From Synaphobranchus kaupii (taxonomy: Eukaryota > Chordata > Actinopteri > Anguilliformes > Synaphobranchidae), in the NCBI GenBank assembly GCA_029718625.1, contig CM056379.1, positions 64,073,626 to 64,137,625 on the forward strand: 64,000 nucleotides of DNA, in the 5' to 3' direction. Shown in pieces: positions 10,430-22,808 of this stretch. The position numbers and the translations under genes are program-made. Positions within the stretch are counted from its first letter, which is position 1; each line of letters opens with the position of its first letter. The notes under the pieces were generated by a model. The model had not been told where the DNA came from and made no database searches. It was given only the letters and a program-made list of their open reading frames with translations.

Positions 10430-11780
10430 GGTGGTAAAATCCGAAATCTTATTTAAAAATGTATTTATATCACCTTAAAAGCTATGAAACAAATATAAAT
10501 ACACAGGATACATTCTTGTGGAATTAAGAATGTATTTAAAATCCATTTTGGTCAGTATTTTCCTTTTTTCATTTTGAAAACCTTATTTGTCATTGACCCA
10601 TATAGCCTACAGCAATAGGGTTGGGGCCTACGATACCATCGTCTATCGACTAAGGTATATGGGCATGGTTTACACATCGTGACGTCAAAGACGATCTGTG
10701 CATTCTAGTTTGACAGCTTATGGCAAATTGCCTCAATGGCAACGGAATTCACTTAGGCCTGGGCTGTAGATTAAATTTAACCAGCGATTTGTGTTTTATT
10801 GCAATGAAAAACCGGATTCCATAGCCTACATCTAAATGTTCATGTAGCCTACGCATCGATTCCATTTTCACTTGTGATCACCATTAATGAGCAGGGAATA
10901 ATGCTGTGGGGGAATTTTCTCAGAGTTACCAAAGCCCATAGAGAGAGACTAAAATAAAATCTGTGTAGTTACGCTCCCCCGTAAGCTTCCGATCATTAGA
11001 AGAAAAAAAACATGCACTTTTGTAGCTTTATCAAAATATTCTAACTTTAGCTATGACTCAAATAAGTAACCGACGTAACTAGCTAACTGCAAACTATTAT
11101 CTGTCTACTCTGTATTATCCAGCCTATCGTAGTAGCCAACTGCGGTCATAAAACCTAGACTACTCCACGTCGCAGATGCAAATAAAAAATTTAAAAAGAC
11201 AAGTGGGCTCCGTTTATTTATAACAATAACAAGCAAGCTTCTTTTAAAATTCCGTTTAACGTTAGGCATTTTAGTCGAACAACGAATAGGTTTGGGAATG
11301 GGATTGCCAACTCTGCTGAAAAGGTGTTTTTCTTTATTTGAAATTAGTCCTTGTTATTAAAATAATCATCCACCAAGATTTCAGCCTTTAAAAACGTCTA
11401 CAGCTGAAAAAAATTAAGATTGAATAGTGTCATTTTCTGCCAACTATGCAGTTCTCAGGACTGGGTGGGTGTGAAAGCTAGTTAATATCCGGGCCACATC
11501 CAAGAGCCTCTAGGCAAGTTATGTGCAGACTCGGAAATGCAAACACCGTTTAGCAAAACAATCGATAGCTAAATAGCCTAAAAAAGAAAATGTGTAGTGC
11601 AAGTTGAAACCGTACCGTTTGAGCGACTGAACTAAAGAAGATCCATTCACATAATAATACTAACGTTAAGCTCAGGGACCCACGTCTTTCAGATAGTAGC
11701 ATTACAGAGTAGCATGCGTATTAGCTAACCTTCTCCTTTCAGCAGTCAATCAGACTAATGCAATGACTTCAGCTTCGAAA
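10430..11780. other. No gene seen
   Basis: AT-rich sequence with short, featureless frames. TTAGCTAAC-type words are common, as elsewhere in the window. No termini, tandem repeats or domain-bearing frames were recognised. Confidence 0.5.
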
Positions 11781-12036
11781 CATACCTCACGGAAATACGC
11801 GAATGTGGACACTTCGAGCTACGCAAACAGTTTTTTTTCTTTTGCCAAGACATTTATGAAAGACAAACCAGAGGAAAGCACACATCGAACAAGAAAGTTG
11901 TTTACTATTGTAGGGGGTCACACCGGATCCGCTTTAACAGCTGGGGGCGCCCTTTTTTCGAATTGTTTTCAATGAGTTTGAAGTGTTTACCACATAGCTT
12001 TTTCGCCCCAGGCGCCTCGCGTTTATCCGCTTTGGG
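11781..12036 (+). repeat. Composite dispersed repeat (parts shared with 1141 and 4142)
   Basis: The left half matches 1141-1330. The right half (GGGTCACACCGGATCCGCTT, then GAATTGTTTTCAATGAGTTT and CGCCTCGCGTTTATCCGCTT) matches 4142-4245 inverted. Such text is typical of the ends of non-autonomous fish DNA transposons. Only one end could be defined, so element borders are uncertain. Confidence 0.6.
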
Positions 12037-12039
12037 CGC

Positions 12040-13680
12040 CTCGTTGTGGATGTAGAGAGAAGCAGTGAAAACAGCTACAGTCAGCCACCACTGGTTTGGC
12101 TCGAACTGAAGGCGGCTAAGTATTCTAGACTGTACGAGTCCTTAGCGGAACATGAAGAAACGGCAAAGTGCTGTGCAGACATCTTGATTGGGTTAAGCCT
12201 GCTTTTTGCTCCTTGGTTTTCTCCTTAGATCTCAACTCCTTGACTGTGGGTTCCATTGACAATGTTACCAAGGATGGATACGGAGGGGGAAATGCTCATT
12301 CTAATACGCGAGACTGCTTGTCGGGCTAACAGGGAACATGTGCACGGTTATGGAGAGGGGGAAGTGGGACGCCCGCTCTCTGTACCAGTGGACTGTGGAA
12401 TCTGCGGTGATTTTCCGGGTGTTCACAGGGGCAACGGGCCATCTATCACCTTTGACCCCTGCCCTCTCTTTTAATGTGGCAAATCCCTCCTGCCTTTCAT
12501 CGCCAGCGCTCTTCAGCAGACGCTGACAGGTGGTATAATAAAGATAGGTGGAGGCCTTTCAAAGACATATGCGACAGGGAGGAGGGAACACTGGTGAAGT
12601 CCAGGGAGCAGAGGAGTTCACTCTAACTTGGGCTAACCTTTAGACTAAATACATTACCTGAATTGCTCTGCTAAAAGCCCTCAAGATACACACTGCCTTT
12701 GCATTCAGTACAGTGTCAATAATGAAATTGTCTCCCACAATAGGATGTACAATTTCACTGTGTTTTGGTGCTAAGACTTGGTCTTTCAGAGAGAGACTAA
12801 GGAGCAGATTCAGTGTAGAGATAAGCACGCGCAAATGGGACTTACGCCTGGAACCCACCAGACGCGCAAGCGCACTGACGCTTATTGCACGCGCAGATTT
12901 GAGCAGAACTAAACCCACTAGACGCGCAAAGGCACAAACGCTTTTATTGCTTTTTCGGAGCGCATTCCGTGAACGACACGAGACGCGCTATACAAACAAA
13001 CAGTCTACATTCCGGATTTGTGAGCTTCGCTTAATAATGGATAAGTAAATATTGCTATTACATATGTCTTACTGCTTGACAGGTTAATTAAAATGAAAAC
13101 TTGCATACTGTCAATATATAGTACATGGGAAAATAGCTACACATGAATCAGACCAACAAACAAGTCTTCACTGGCTGGCAGCAAATGGCCTACTTTTGAT
13201 TTTTACTTCGTAGCCTATAGCTAATGTAATTATGTCATTATAACGAAATCAGTTGAGCGATTACCTTATCTCGCAATATTAATATAGTAGTTTTTTTGTT
13301 TGTTTCAATACGAGTTGTAAACATGAGGAAGGCAATTACGGTTTACCTCTTGCTCCAAATGCTCCTGAGGAGGAGAAGAATGTGGGTAGCTACACCCCAT
13401 GAACTGCTTTGATCACACTTTACTTTGATCACACTTTTGATTATATTAAAACAAATATCTAAACTATATAGAATGTTGTTTTTTAAAGCTAAATGTAGCA
13501 AACGAGACAATGCCTCCTTTATAAAGTCCGTTTAATATTATTTATTTATTTAAGACAGTAATCAACATGTTCTAAACATTTAATTTTAGCAGAATTAGCA
13601 GCTATTTTGATTATGTAGTACCTTAAATCGATAGTGATATCAGTATAATAAAAACAGAAGTAAGCATAGGGTTAATTCAT
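12040..13680. other. No gene seen; GC-richer patch near 12800-13000
   Basis: Frames up to 111 codons occur but carry no recognisable domain. Around 12850-12990 the CCCACYAGACGCGCAA word occurs twice, 63 bp apart, beside other ACGCGC words, which suggests part of a degenerate transposon end. Confidence 0.4.
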
Positions 13681-13682
13681 TG

Positions 13683-13684
<2 letters not shown>

Positions 13685-13730
<46 letters not shown>
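13685..13730. repeat. (AT)n microsatellite
   Basis: An uninterrupted alternation of A and T for about 45 bases, flanked by GAAC and GTATGTTT. Confidence 0.97.
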
Positions 13731-13735
<5 letters not shown>

Positions 13736-14227
13736 TTACTATAATAAAGAAAAAGCATTATAAAACGAGAATAACTGGTTATATGCAAAATGTATGACTT
13801 GATTTAACTTCATTCATCCCACAATGGACAATGGTGATTGTCTCTGTTCCCATTTTCATTAGGGCCTATATTAAAATATAATATGCATTTAAATTATTTA
13901 TAACAATTGTAAAACTATTAGTAGGTTGAAAAACATTGAAATGTGGTGATATAATGCAGATATTGAACATATTCAATGTATTTCTATGAGATTGCGCATG
14001 CAGATGGACAGAAAATTCTGCCCGGAGCGGAAAAATCAGCTCCACGCCCGCCTGCCGTGCGTGGGTGGCCGGTGAGAACCGCGGCAATTCGCTAACATGG
14101 GAGCGGAAGTGACGCGCAGCAGTGCGTGTGTGCGTGCGCTTGTGCGTCTGGGGTTACTCCCGAAATTCCGCGTAGCTTAAGCTATTTGTGATTCAGACAT
14201 TTGACTTATCCGCTGTTTTAAGCGTCT

Positions 14228-15196
14228 CTCCAGTCCATACCCGGCATTACGCGCGCGGGGTGGAGGTTTGATGAAAAGGAGGCGTGTCTGCAAGATACGC
14301 GTATTCAGAATTTAAACTTAATTTTTTTCTGCGCAACTTTGTTTCGGGAAAAAAAGGTAGTAGATGATTGTGAAAAATACAGCATCTTTCGCAAAAATGG
14401 ATATTAGAATGAGTGCATGTTCTTTGAAAATAATATTGGTCTTAGTTTCCTTTGCCTAGCCTACTTACAATTTTCAAAGAGCTATCATAAAAAGAAAAAT
14501 ATGTAAAAGTAGGCTATAATTGACCGTCTGGTATATCATACCAGACCAATTTTAGATGGATTAATTGATAGACAGTGTCTGGATCATATTCGCTTTGACA
14601 GAGAGATGCTTTCGGTCAGCGCAGCTTCTCCAAAATGATTAAGTTGAAGACGTCGCATATAGGCTATTGTGTTGAACCACCGTAGGCTACATGACTTTAT
14701 TAGGTAAATTGTAAAAAAAATAAATAAATAAAAAGATTAGATTTTTTAATCTTTTTTTTTCCCAGTAAATCCAACAATTTATTTGTTTACTTAATAAAAT
14801 ATTGCGTGCAACCACTGTCCAGCGATTATTTCTTTTGATTGTGTGATTGGTACATCCAAGTCAGCTATGATCATTTTATCAACGCGACGGTTTAATACGT
14901 TCACTGCCTTCCCAATCACGCAAGAGCAACTACAATGCACAAAGGTAGGTTATTAAAGACAATGTCACCGACACGTTGAAAATGAATACCCCCACGCACA
15001 TTTTTTTAGTAGAAAGCTGGCAACCCAGGGGGCAGGTACAAGAAATAGGTCATTAGAATATCATGCCCTGTGCCACCCACATTGTGAGAAACGCAGGTTA
15101 GAATACGGTGTATCTCATCCCGTGTTAAATCCGCGCAGGAGAGGCACTTGAACGCATGACTTAAGTTGGCCATCTCTGAATCCAGCCCTAAGAGTC
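14228..15196 (+). repeat. Dispersed repeat family Z, copy A
   Basis: Copies A, B (15551-16816) and C (25936-26533) share ordered blocks. These are TGTCTGCAAGATACRCG; AAAGAGCTRTCATAAAAAGA; AAGTTGAAGACGTCRCATAT; GTAAATCCAACAATTTATTTG; TAGAATATCATGCCCTGTRC; and the end TTAAGTTGGCCATCTCTGAA. No protein is encoded. A and B lie head-to-tail only 355 bp apart. The uniform right end suggests a defined element terminus. Class unknown. Confidence 0.8.
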
Positions 15197-15550
15197 TTAA
15201 TAAGGAGCTTAAGAATCCACAGAAGAATCTGCTGAAAACCTGCATTTGCCCTGAAATGAATGTTAAGCCATACAACTCTGATTACTAGTTTAACAGATTT
15301 TAACTAGAAGTTTAACATAAACAAGTGGGAAATAAGGTTGGACCCCCAGTGCTTTTAAAATCAGGTCAATGAATATCCAGCCTCAATTGACGGCCACCCG
15401 TTAAACTGTTGATCAAGTTTGTATGAACTTATTTATTCATTGTCGTAGTTTGAAAAATAAGTCTTTTGACCCAACAATGAGTCTTCTCTGCACAGACAGA
15501 AAGTCTGCGCGTTTGTCCGCTGCACCACTGCGGTGCTTCGGAGACATTGT

Positions 15551-16816
15551 TTTAAGTGTCTCTATACGTGTGCAGGGTGTATATTTGCTGAATACGAGGC
15601 TTGTCTGCAAGATACACGGATTCAGAGTTTCCACTTTTTTTCCCGTGCAACTTTATTCAGGAAAAAAAGTGTTTTTTTGTCTATAGTTACCAATAGTGAT
15701 TATAAAATACACAGCATCTTTCACATGAATGGAAGTTGCAATGAGTGCATGTTATTTGAAAATAATATTTGTCTTATTTTGAAATTGCAATTATCAAAGA
15801 GCTGTCATAAAAAGAAAAATATGTATATAGGCAATCATACCATACAATTTAAAGCACATGATTTAAATTTCAGTTATATTAACCCCTCTAGATTTGCAGT
15901 GACTGCATTCATCTAACAATGTATCTCACAGTGAATTTGTTTAAGGGAGAGGAGGCGCTTCCGGCAAAGAAGGGAAATGATATACAGACCAATATTAGAC
16001 GTTTAGGATAAATTGATAGCTACAGTGTCTGGATCATTTTCGCTTTGAGAGAGAGACGATTTTGTACTTGTGTCAGCTCAGCTACTCCAAAATGATTAGG
16101 AAGTGCAAATGAATTCCCGCAGTGTACCGGCACACCACAAAGTTACAATCTCTCTCTCCTTCCTGGCCAGAGGATCCTTTCAGTGTGTGATGTACTCACA
16201 AAACAAAATTGCTGGACAGTGGTTGAACATAATATTATTAAGTATATGTGACTTCAACTTCAACAAGTTGAAGACGTCACATATACTTAATAATAGTGCA
16301 TGCAACCACCGTACATAATAAATAAGTAAATTGCAAAAAAACAATTTTTAATAATCATTTAAGTAAATCCAACAATTAATTTGTTTACTTAATATTGCAT
16401 GCAAACACTATCCACTGATTATTTTCAGAGTGTGTGATGGGTATATCCCAGGGGAGTTATGATCAATTCATCAAGGCTATAATGCGATGTATCAATACGT
16501 TCATTGCCTTCCCCAATGCATGCACAAAGGAAGGATTTTACAAAGGCAAATGTGGTTATTAAAGGCACTTTCACTGACATGTTGAAAATGCATACACCCC
16601 ACAAACATTTTTTTAGTAGAAATCAGGCAACCCAGGGGGCAGGTGCAAGAAACAGGTCATTAGAATATCATGCCCTGTACCACCCACATTTTGAGATAAG
16701 CACCCGCAAAGCAAAAGTTAGAATATGGCTTAGATCACCCCACGTAAAAGCCCCACAGAAGAGGCAATTAAGCGCATGACTTAAGTTGGCCATCTCTGAA
16801 TCAGGCCCTATATGTT
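15551..16816 (+). repeat. Dispersed repeat family Z, copy B
   Basis: Same ordered blocks as copy A, ending TTAAGTTGGCCATCTCTGAA. It includes a near-perfect palindrome at 16234-16294 (ATTATTAAGTATATGTGAC and its complement) that is absent from A and only half visible in C. B and A differ by many substitutions, so the tandem arrangement is not recent. Confidence 0.8.
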
Positions 16817-17291
16817 TGTGCTCAATAGTTTTCATTCTACCTATTCAATCACACTTCAGCCAAAAAACACTGTTTTCACCAGAGCGTTTTTTTAATTAAG
16901 CAACCAGTCAAAGTATTTATTTCAACAGTAATAAAGTAAGCGTTCAACTGAAAAATGGTAGAGGCAACATATTCAGCATTATTCATTATGCAAACCTGAA
17001 GGGAAGCAACCATGAACTACAACCCCTGGCAAAAATTATGGAATCACCACACTTATGTTCAGTTGTTCACCCAGCTTTTTTACTTCGTAGCAAATAAACA
17101 AATCACAGATATGACACAAAACTATTTTTGTTTAATAGCTGAACATCCTGGCTTTGTGAAACATACCTCAAATTAACTTAAATTATTTTAATTAATGGCA
17201 TATTTTTTTCCAGATCAAGTAGAGAAAGAAATCATGGAATCACTCAATGTTGAGAAAAACATTATGGAATCATCAACAAAAAAAATCACAA

Positions 17292-18586
17292 TTAGTACTT
17301 TGTTGCTCCTCCTCTGGCTTTTATGACAGTCAGAATTCACTAATGAAAAACAATATTCTCCATCAAGCTGGTTCCAACTTTCTCGAATAGCGGTTGACAG
17401 ATCAGCTTTGCAGGATGGAGCCTTGTCATGGACCTTTCCTGAAGAAAAGCTTTAACACTCTTTGCTCTGTGGCAAGATGCATTATCATCCTGAAAAATGA
17501 CTTCATCATTACCAAACCTATTTTCTATCGATGGAATAAGAAAAGTGTCCAAAATTTCAATGTACACCTGTGCATTATGAGGTAATGATTGCCATCTTCC
17601 CTGGTCCTTTACCTGACATGCAACCCCATATCATAAATGACTGGGGAAATTTGATTGTTTTCTTCAGGCAGTCATCTTTATATGTTTCATTAGAACGGTA
17701 CCAGACAAAAGTTCCAGCATCATCTCCTTGGCCAATGCAGATTCGTGATTCATCACTGAATATCACTTTCATCCAATCATCCACACTCCATGATTGCTTC
17801 TCTTTAGCCCACTGTAACCTTGTTTTCTTCTGTTTAGGTGTTAGTGCTGGTTTTCGTTTGGCTTTTCTATATGTAAATCCCATTTCATTCAGCCAATTTC
17901 TTACAGTTCTGTCACAAACACTGACTCCTGTTTCCGCCCATTTGTTTTTCATTTGTTTTGTTGTGCATTTTCTATTTTCAACGCGTATTGCTTTGAGTTT
18001 TCTATCCTGACGCTTTGACGTCTTCCTTGGTCTACCCGTATGTTTCCCTTTTATAACCTTCATATTTTGTTTTTACTTGCACCAAATTTTAGACACAGCT
18101 GACTGGGAACAACCAACATCTTTTGCCACACTCCGTGTTGGATTTCCTTCTTGAAGGAGTTTTATAACTTTCCATTGTTTCAATTGACAACTCTCTTGTT
18201 CTAACCCTTGTTCTACAGGGTTCTACTCGAACCCTGCCTGCATTCCGTCGAGGCCTGAAGACACACCTCTTCAGACTCCACCTTGACTGATATTCTAACC
18301 TAGGACCTCATGGTACTAGTTCCCTGTGTTTTCCTGTCTGTTTCTTATAGTTTATAATAGTATTTAGAATAGAACTGTAGTATAGCTGATTTACCCACAG
18401 CTTACTGTGAACTACAGTCAACGTTCATTACTAGGGATAGCTGCTACATCAGGGGAAGGATGTGCTTTGTCTTGTCTGTTCTGTAGTGATCTTGATGAAG
18501 TCTCTGTATGCACTTATTGTACATCGCTTTGGATAAAAGCATCTGCTAAATGAATGTAATGTAATGTAATGTCTTGTTGGGGCCAT
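17292..18586 (-). pseudogene. Tc1-like transposase, multiply disrupted
   Basis: The start codon at 18586 encodes MAPT. The gene is then split by the L2 fragment between codons 4 and 6 and resumes at 18193. The helix-turn-helix part (SVAKDVGCSQSAVSKIW) ends at an in-frame TAA near 18075. The frame 18063-17575 carries a GRPRK linker and the first catalytic block FSDESRICIG. After a stop near 17570, the frame 17567-17340 has the second block FQDDNASCHRA. The third block ([11 protein letters not shown] in relatives) is deleted, leaving a join of FLQER to a later segment. The last residues KARGGATKY precede the stop at 17292. It cannot make a working transposase. Confidence 0.92.
18201..18571 (+). 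mobile_element. 5'-truncated L2-type LINE inside the Tc1 transposase
   Basis: The fragment carries the last codons of the RT frame (FRRGLKTHLFRLHLD) and the 3' untranslated region. It ends with the stem-loop CGCTTTGGATAAAAGCATCT followed by (ATGTA)n. A 7-bp target duplication TCTTGTT flanks it (18194-18200 and 18572-18578). It matches the longer copy at 22805-23935 closely. This is a typical target-primed insertion, truncated at its 5' end. Confidence 0.93.
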
Positions 18587-19129
18587 GTTTCCTTTCAATT
18601 AGCCAAGTCCAACAGCTCATTAAGGTCTGTAAGCACTCTCATTTAACTGCAGACTAATTTGCATTTTTAGACTTATTTGCGGTATTTGTTTTAGAAATGC
18701 AAATTTTTTCCTCAACATTGAGTGATTCCCTAAGTTTTTCCTCTACTTGATCTGGAAAGAAATATGCCATTAATTAAAATAATTGAATTTTATTTGTTTG
18801 AGGTTTAATGTGTTTCAAGAAGCCAGAATGTTCAGCTATTAAACAAAAATAGTTTTGTGTCATATCTGTGATTTGTTTATTTGCTACGATGTAAAAAAGC
18901 TGGGTGAACATCCTCTAAGTGTGGTGATTCCATAATTTCTGCCAGGGGTTGTATTAAAAAAATTAAGCAATACAAATTTGCAGACTTATTCACAGATGAT
19001 TTAGATATAAATAAATACACAAGGTTTAAGTACATCTTTAAATTATGTTGTTGAAAAGGCCTTGTTTACAGCAAAACTCTAAATAGACCTCTAACACCTC
19101 TATTGCCTTCTGTAAATTATCATTACTTT

Positions 19130-19640
19130 CCTACAGAGACACAAGAGTGGATTCAGGAAAGGTACCGGAAGTCATGCGTTTCCTTTCATGTCTCCACTGC
19201 TAATTAGTCGCCAAGGTTGACGTTCTGATGGCTGAACAGTAACTTTTAGTAAAGACGTGCGAGCACTTCTAAGATTTAAGGCTGCGGAGCGAATTAATTA
19301 AAAATCAACTGTCGCTGCATAATCGTGGACAGAATTTTTACGGCTCAACTGACTCCTCAGTAAATTTTAAAAGTATATCCGATTCATTAAACAATTTATT
19401 TTAAGCGGCTAATTAGGCAGTCAACCTAAAATGATTAGTGGCCGGTCACAATTAACAACGAAACTATCCGATAAAAAGAAAATGCTATCTCTGCTCAAAG
19501 CATTACACAGTCCTGATTTCCAAGAGAAATAAAGGAGAAGGAAGGGCATATTAAGAATGAAGACGCTGCATGCAAGAGTCAACTGAAATTCAGTGAAGGA
19601 GTTGGGAAGTTCTAAAGAAAGGAGTTATTACAGTATGGGT
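19130..19640. promoter_or_regulatory. Candidate non-coding regulatory block, homeodomain-site rich
   Basis: This stretch is not repeated in the window and is of mixed composition. It carries several TAATTA-type words within 270 bp: GCTAATTAGTCG (about 19200), GCGAATTAATTAAAA (about 19290), GGCTAATTAGGC (about 19410), ATGATTAGTGG (about 19430) and CACAATTAAC (about 19448). That pattern is common in conserved vertebrate enhancers. There is no direct evidence of conservation or activity. Confidence 0.3.
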
Positions 19641-19984
19641 TTATTTAACCCTAACCCTAACACCTCACTTGGGGAAAGAACAGTGTTGAATTCACAAGCA
19701 CAAAATTGATACTTTACAAAGTTTGCCCCCGTTTACTATTACAATGCAGTCTATTCTATTGTAATGATGTTACCCACTTCACAGTAATGCATAGATAATA
19801 CATATGGATTGTCAATGTTTTCAATGTGGAATATAAACTGTACTAATTGCATATTTCACAATTAATCCAGCAGCTTGACTTAAGTTCCCAATGAAGGGAA
19901 TTGCTTTAGCTTGCTGTCACAGCAGTTCCTCTATCAATGTGTGCCTGGCACATTGATAGCTATCAACTCCAAAACAGACATTGG

Positions 19985-20215
19985 GCCCTATCTTACACCC
20001 GGTGCTAACATAAGCGCAAGTGTCTTTGCTATCTTACACCCGGCGCAGGAGTCATTATAGCGCCTAGCACTCATGTTGTTTAAATACCAGGTGATCTTGC
20101 ACCCATAGCAAGTGAACTGGGTGGGTTGGTCTTAAGATGAGGAGTGGATAATTGTTGGCGTATTGCTATCTTGAGCCAGCAGAAAGCGCTTGTGCTAAAT
20201 CCACCACAAACCTGG
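19985..20215. repeat. Possible hAT-type non-autonomous element end
   Basis: The text GGGCCCTATCTTACACCCGG, then a second CTATCTTACACCCGGCGCAG and GCGCCTAGCAC, is typical of the outer part of fish hAT-like non-autonomous elements. No matching inverted end was found downstream, so borders are approximate. Confidence 0.4.
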
Positions 20216-20255
20216 TCTAAAGTAATGTCGCAGTTGTTTACATGTTATTTTAAGG

Positions 20256-20728
20256 GTGCTCCCCTGGGGTTATAATCCAGAATAGGATATTTGTCGCTCT
20301 CCATTCACTTCTATAGATAGGGCAGCTAAAACGGTCTCAAAATTACACTTCTCGCACGTATACGAACGTGAACAAAGTGGAGACTGTCAATACAAACAAT
20401 CCTCGTATGTATGTATTTTATTTTTTTTAATTAAATGGCCCTTTCCTGGCTTTATCCTAACGTAGATCTTGCGCTAGAAACAGCGTTAATGCGCCGATGC
20501 GTCACATTTTGCTGGTAGCTTGCTAACAACATTGAATAAAATAGTACTTTTATAAATTACACGAAAAAAAAACGTATGAGGACTGGTTATTGTTTGTATT
20601 GACAGAATTCGCTTCGTTCTAGTTCGTATACCTGCTAGAAGTGTCATTTTCAGACCATTTTAGCTGCCCTATAGAGTGAATGGAGAGCGACAAATATCCT
20701 ATTCTGGATTATCACCCCAGGGGAGCAC
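20256..20728. mobile_element. MITE with ~155-bp terminal inverted repeats
   Basis: The left end GTGCTCCCCTGGGGTTATAA and its long continuation (GAATAGGATATTTGTCGCTC, then GGGCAGCTAAAA) are matched inverted at 20575-20728. Only about 160 bp separate the arms. No clear target duplication and no coding frame. The sequence could fold into a long imperfect hairpin if transcribed. Confidence 0.82.
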
Positions 20729-20919
20729 AGAGTAACTAACGAACATAATTTGCCACCATTTGGACTGATATCATGGCTAGGTAACTACACAACCCAAAGA
20801 TCTACCAAATTGCAGTTGTGCTTTAAGCCTCATAGTCACTGTTCTATTTAAAATCCAATGTATGGAGTACAGAGCTAAAACAACCCAAAATGGGTCACTG
20901 TCCTAACACTTCTGGAGCG

Positions 20920-21250
20920 CACTGTATTATGTATGATAATAAAATAATATTCCACCATCAAATGTCAATGCCTGGCAAATGTTATAGCTTCACAGCAAAT
21001 CAAACATAAAACATGACTGAGCCACCTATGAACGCTTACATTACAGCATGTGAAATGCACTCAAAATGTGAAAATAACAACATCAAACATTTGGCACAAG
21101 ACAGTGGTGGAGTGGAAAAATGAACGTACATATTTGAAATATTACAAGTAGTAATACTTGCAGATCGAGGGGGGAAATCTCTGTCATGTTTGTAGGCATA
21201 TTCTCCGATAGAATCAATATGATGTTATCTTCTTCTGACCCTTTTTTAAA
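20920..21250 (+). repeat. Dispersed repeat family W, copy 1
   Basis: Matches 60830-61140 in the same orientation with moderate divergence. Shared words include ATTATGTATGATAA, TGAAYTGCACTCAAAATG-like text, CGAAAATAACAA-like text, AAGACAGTG and GAACGTACATAT. No coding content or termini. Confidence 0.6.
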
Positions 21251-21697
21251 TCTTCTGAGATTTAAAAGTTTCACCCCTCCCACTGGTGAAACAATAGGCC
21301 TATTCACTGGGCGCTAACGCCTAGCTACGAGAAAGATACATTTCAGCCAATTGACCTGTAGTTTCCTATACACCCGTGACAATTGGTTCATGATGACGCC
21401 TTATTGGCTGATGCCTCTTGATAGCCTAATTGTCACCACCCGATGTAGCTGTTTGAATCCTTTGAGATGTTGGTGTTTCCTGTTTGTTTTGTTTGTTCTG
21501 ATGACGGCCCCTTGGGTAGAAACGTAAACTAATAAAGCTTTATTTTTGTAACGCAGTGCAGCATTAGTGAATTCTTTATATTCTACAAACATTATAATAT
21601 AAAAATTCAAAAAGATTACCTGATTAATCATTAATAATTTGCGTTACCCACGTTTCCGTGTGTTGTCCCATAAGTGCTTGGTGTCGTGCATTTGAAT

Positions 21698-21995
21698 AAA
21701 GGGGCCAAAACCGGGCTTTCATTTTGAAGCTCACTTCCTAGTTGGGCTGGGAGCGGCCATAGTGCCGTTGCTCACTAGCGCAACTGCGGTTGGCTCCAGT
21801 ATAGGTCTTTCACCATGTAAGTCAATGGCAGCAATGTGGTCAAAATACTAAGTCAATAAATTTTTCCCACAATAAAATGTAGTCGCAATAGGTGGTTTTC
21901 CTTCGTCTAATGCCTCTCCATGTGCTGATTTTTTTAATTATTGTGTCGTTTGGACAGGGTATTAACATTTGTTCAAGACCAATCAGGGACAGGTT
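21698..21995 (+). repeat. Dispersed repeat family X, copy 2
   Basis: Partner of 3691-3993. It diverges after GGGACAGGTTG and continues with TATACTGGTTATATCTATGG instead of the end seen in copy 1. No coding frame. Confidence 0.7.
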
Positions 21996-22418
21996 GTGTC
22001 ACTTGGGTCACTGCTTCTATATACTGGTTATATCTATGGTCACTGCACTCACTTGGAGGGGTGGAACCAGGAGAGGGAAACAACAATCATTGGTCAAAAA
22101 CAAGCCGTTATTTTGTGGACACAGTTCATAACATAATAAATTGAATGCCTTGTCAATCATCTTCAACAAGTTTGTCATCCCACACAAAATACTGTTTTGC
22201 AGGGAATGTTGCAGCAGTTAGCATTCATTTACGACACTACAGGCCCAGCGTCTTGGGGCAAGCAGCCAAACTGTGGGTTAAGTATCTTAAATCGATTGCT
22301 CCATACCTGTATAGCCTTATCAATTTAGATATTAATTTAGCTATTCCACCCCTCCCGTCTGCAATCACCCTACTCCCCCTGCCATGGACATTACCATTGC
22401 TTAGCAATGCTGGGTTAG

Positions 22419-22506
22419 CTAGCTAGCAAGCTAACAATAGCTTATGGCAAGTCATTTTAACATTTAGCTAGCAAGCTAACAATAGCTTATGGCAAGTCGT
22501 TTTAAT
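22419..22506. repeat. 47-bp tandem duplication
   Basis: AGCTAGCAAGCTAACAATAG followed by CTTATGGCAAGTC.TTTTAA occurs twice, near 22419 and 22466. Confidence 0.85.
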
Positions 22507-22808
22507 TTAACAGTTATTCGACTTCCTTAAACTCCTATGGCTAGCTGGCTGGCCATATAAGTTACCGGGATTGCCTAGCTAACGTTTCTAGCCAGCTGCT
22601 ACAACTAGCTAGGTCCTGATAACAGCTAGTTTAACTAGAACGTTTTATTGTAGCCACAAACAGCAGCTAGCCATAAACTGTAACTGGTGGGTATTCAAAT
22701 TTTTTAATAAGAGGACAGGTTCGGGCGGGTATTATGAACAATAGTCTAGCGTTATTAGGCAAAGTTATTTGGTTGTTTAGGCCTATATACGGTCTATGGA
22801 ATGAGTAA

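Larger units (their letters stand above)
17020..18951 (-). mobile_element. Second Tc1/mariner-like element, interrupted by a LINE
   Basis: The ends begin CAACCCCTGGCAAAAATTAT and are inverted copies extending about 240 bp, with shared inner text ATCACAGATATGACACAAAA. TA duplications lie at 17018-17019 and 18952-18953. The transposase lies on the minus strand and is destroyed. A 371-bp L2 fragment (18201-18571) sits inside, so this element is older than that insertion. Confidence 0.94.

Noticed and set aside
19647..19665. Interstitial telomere repeat (CCCTAA)n
   Set aside because: Only about two to three units are present, within chance expectation.
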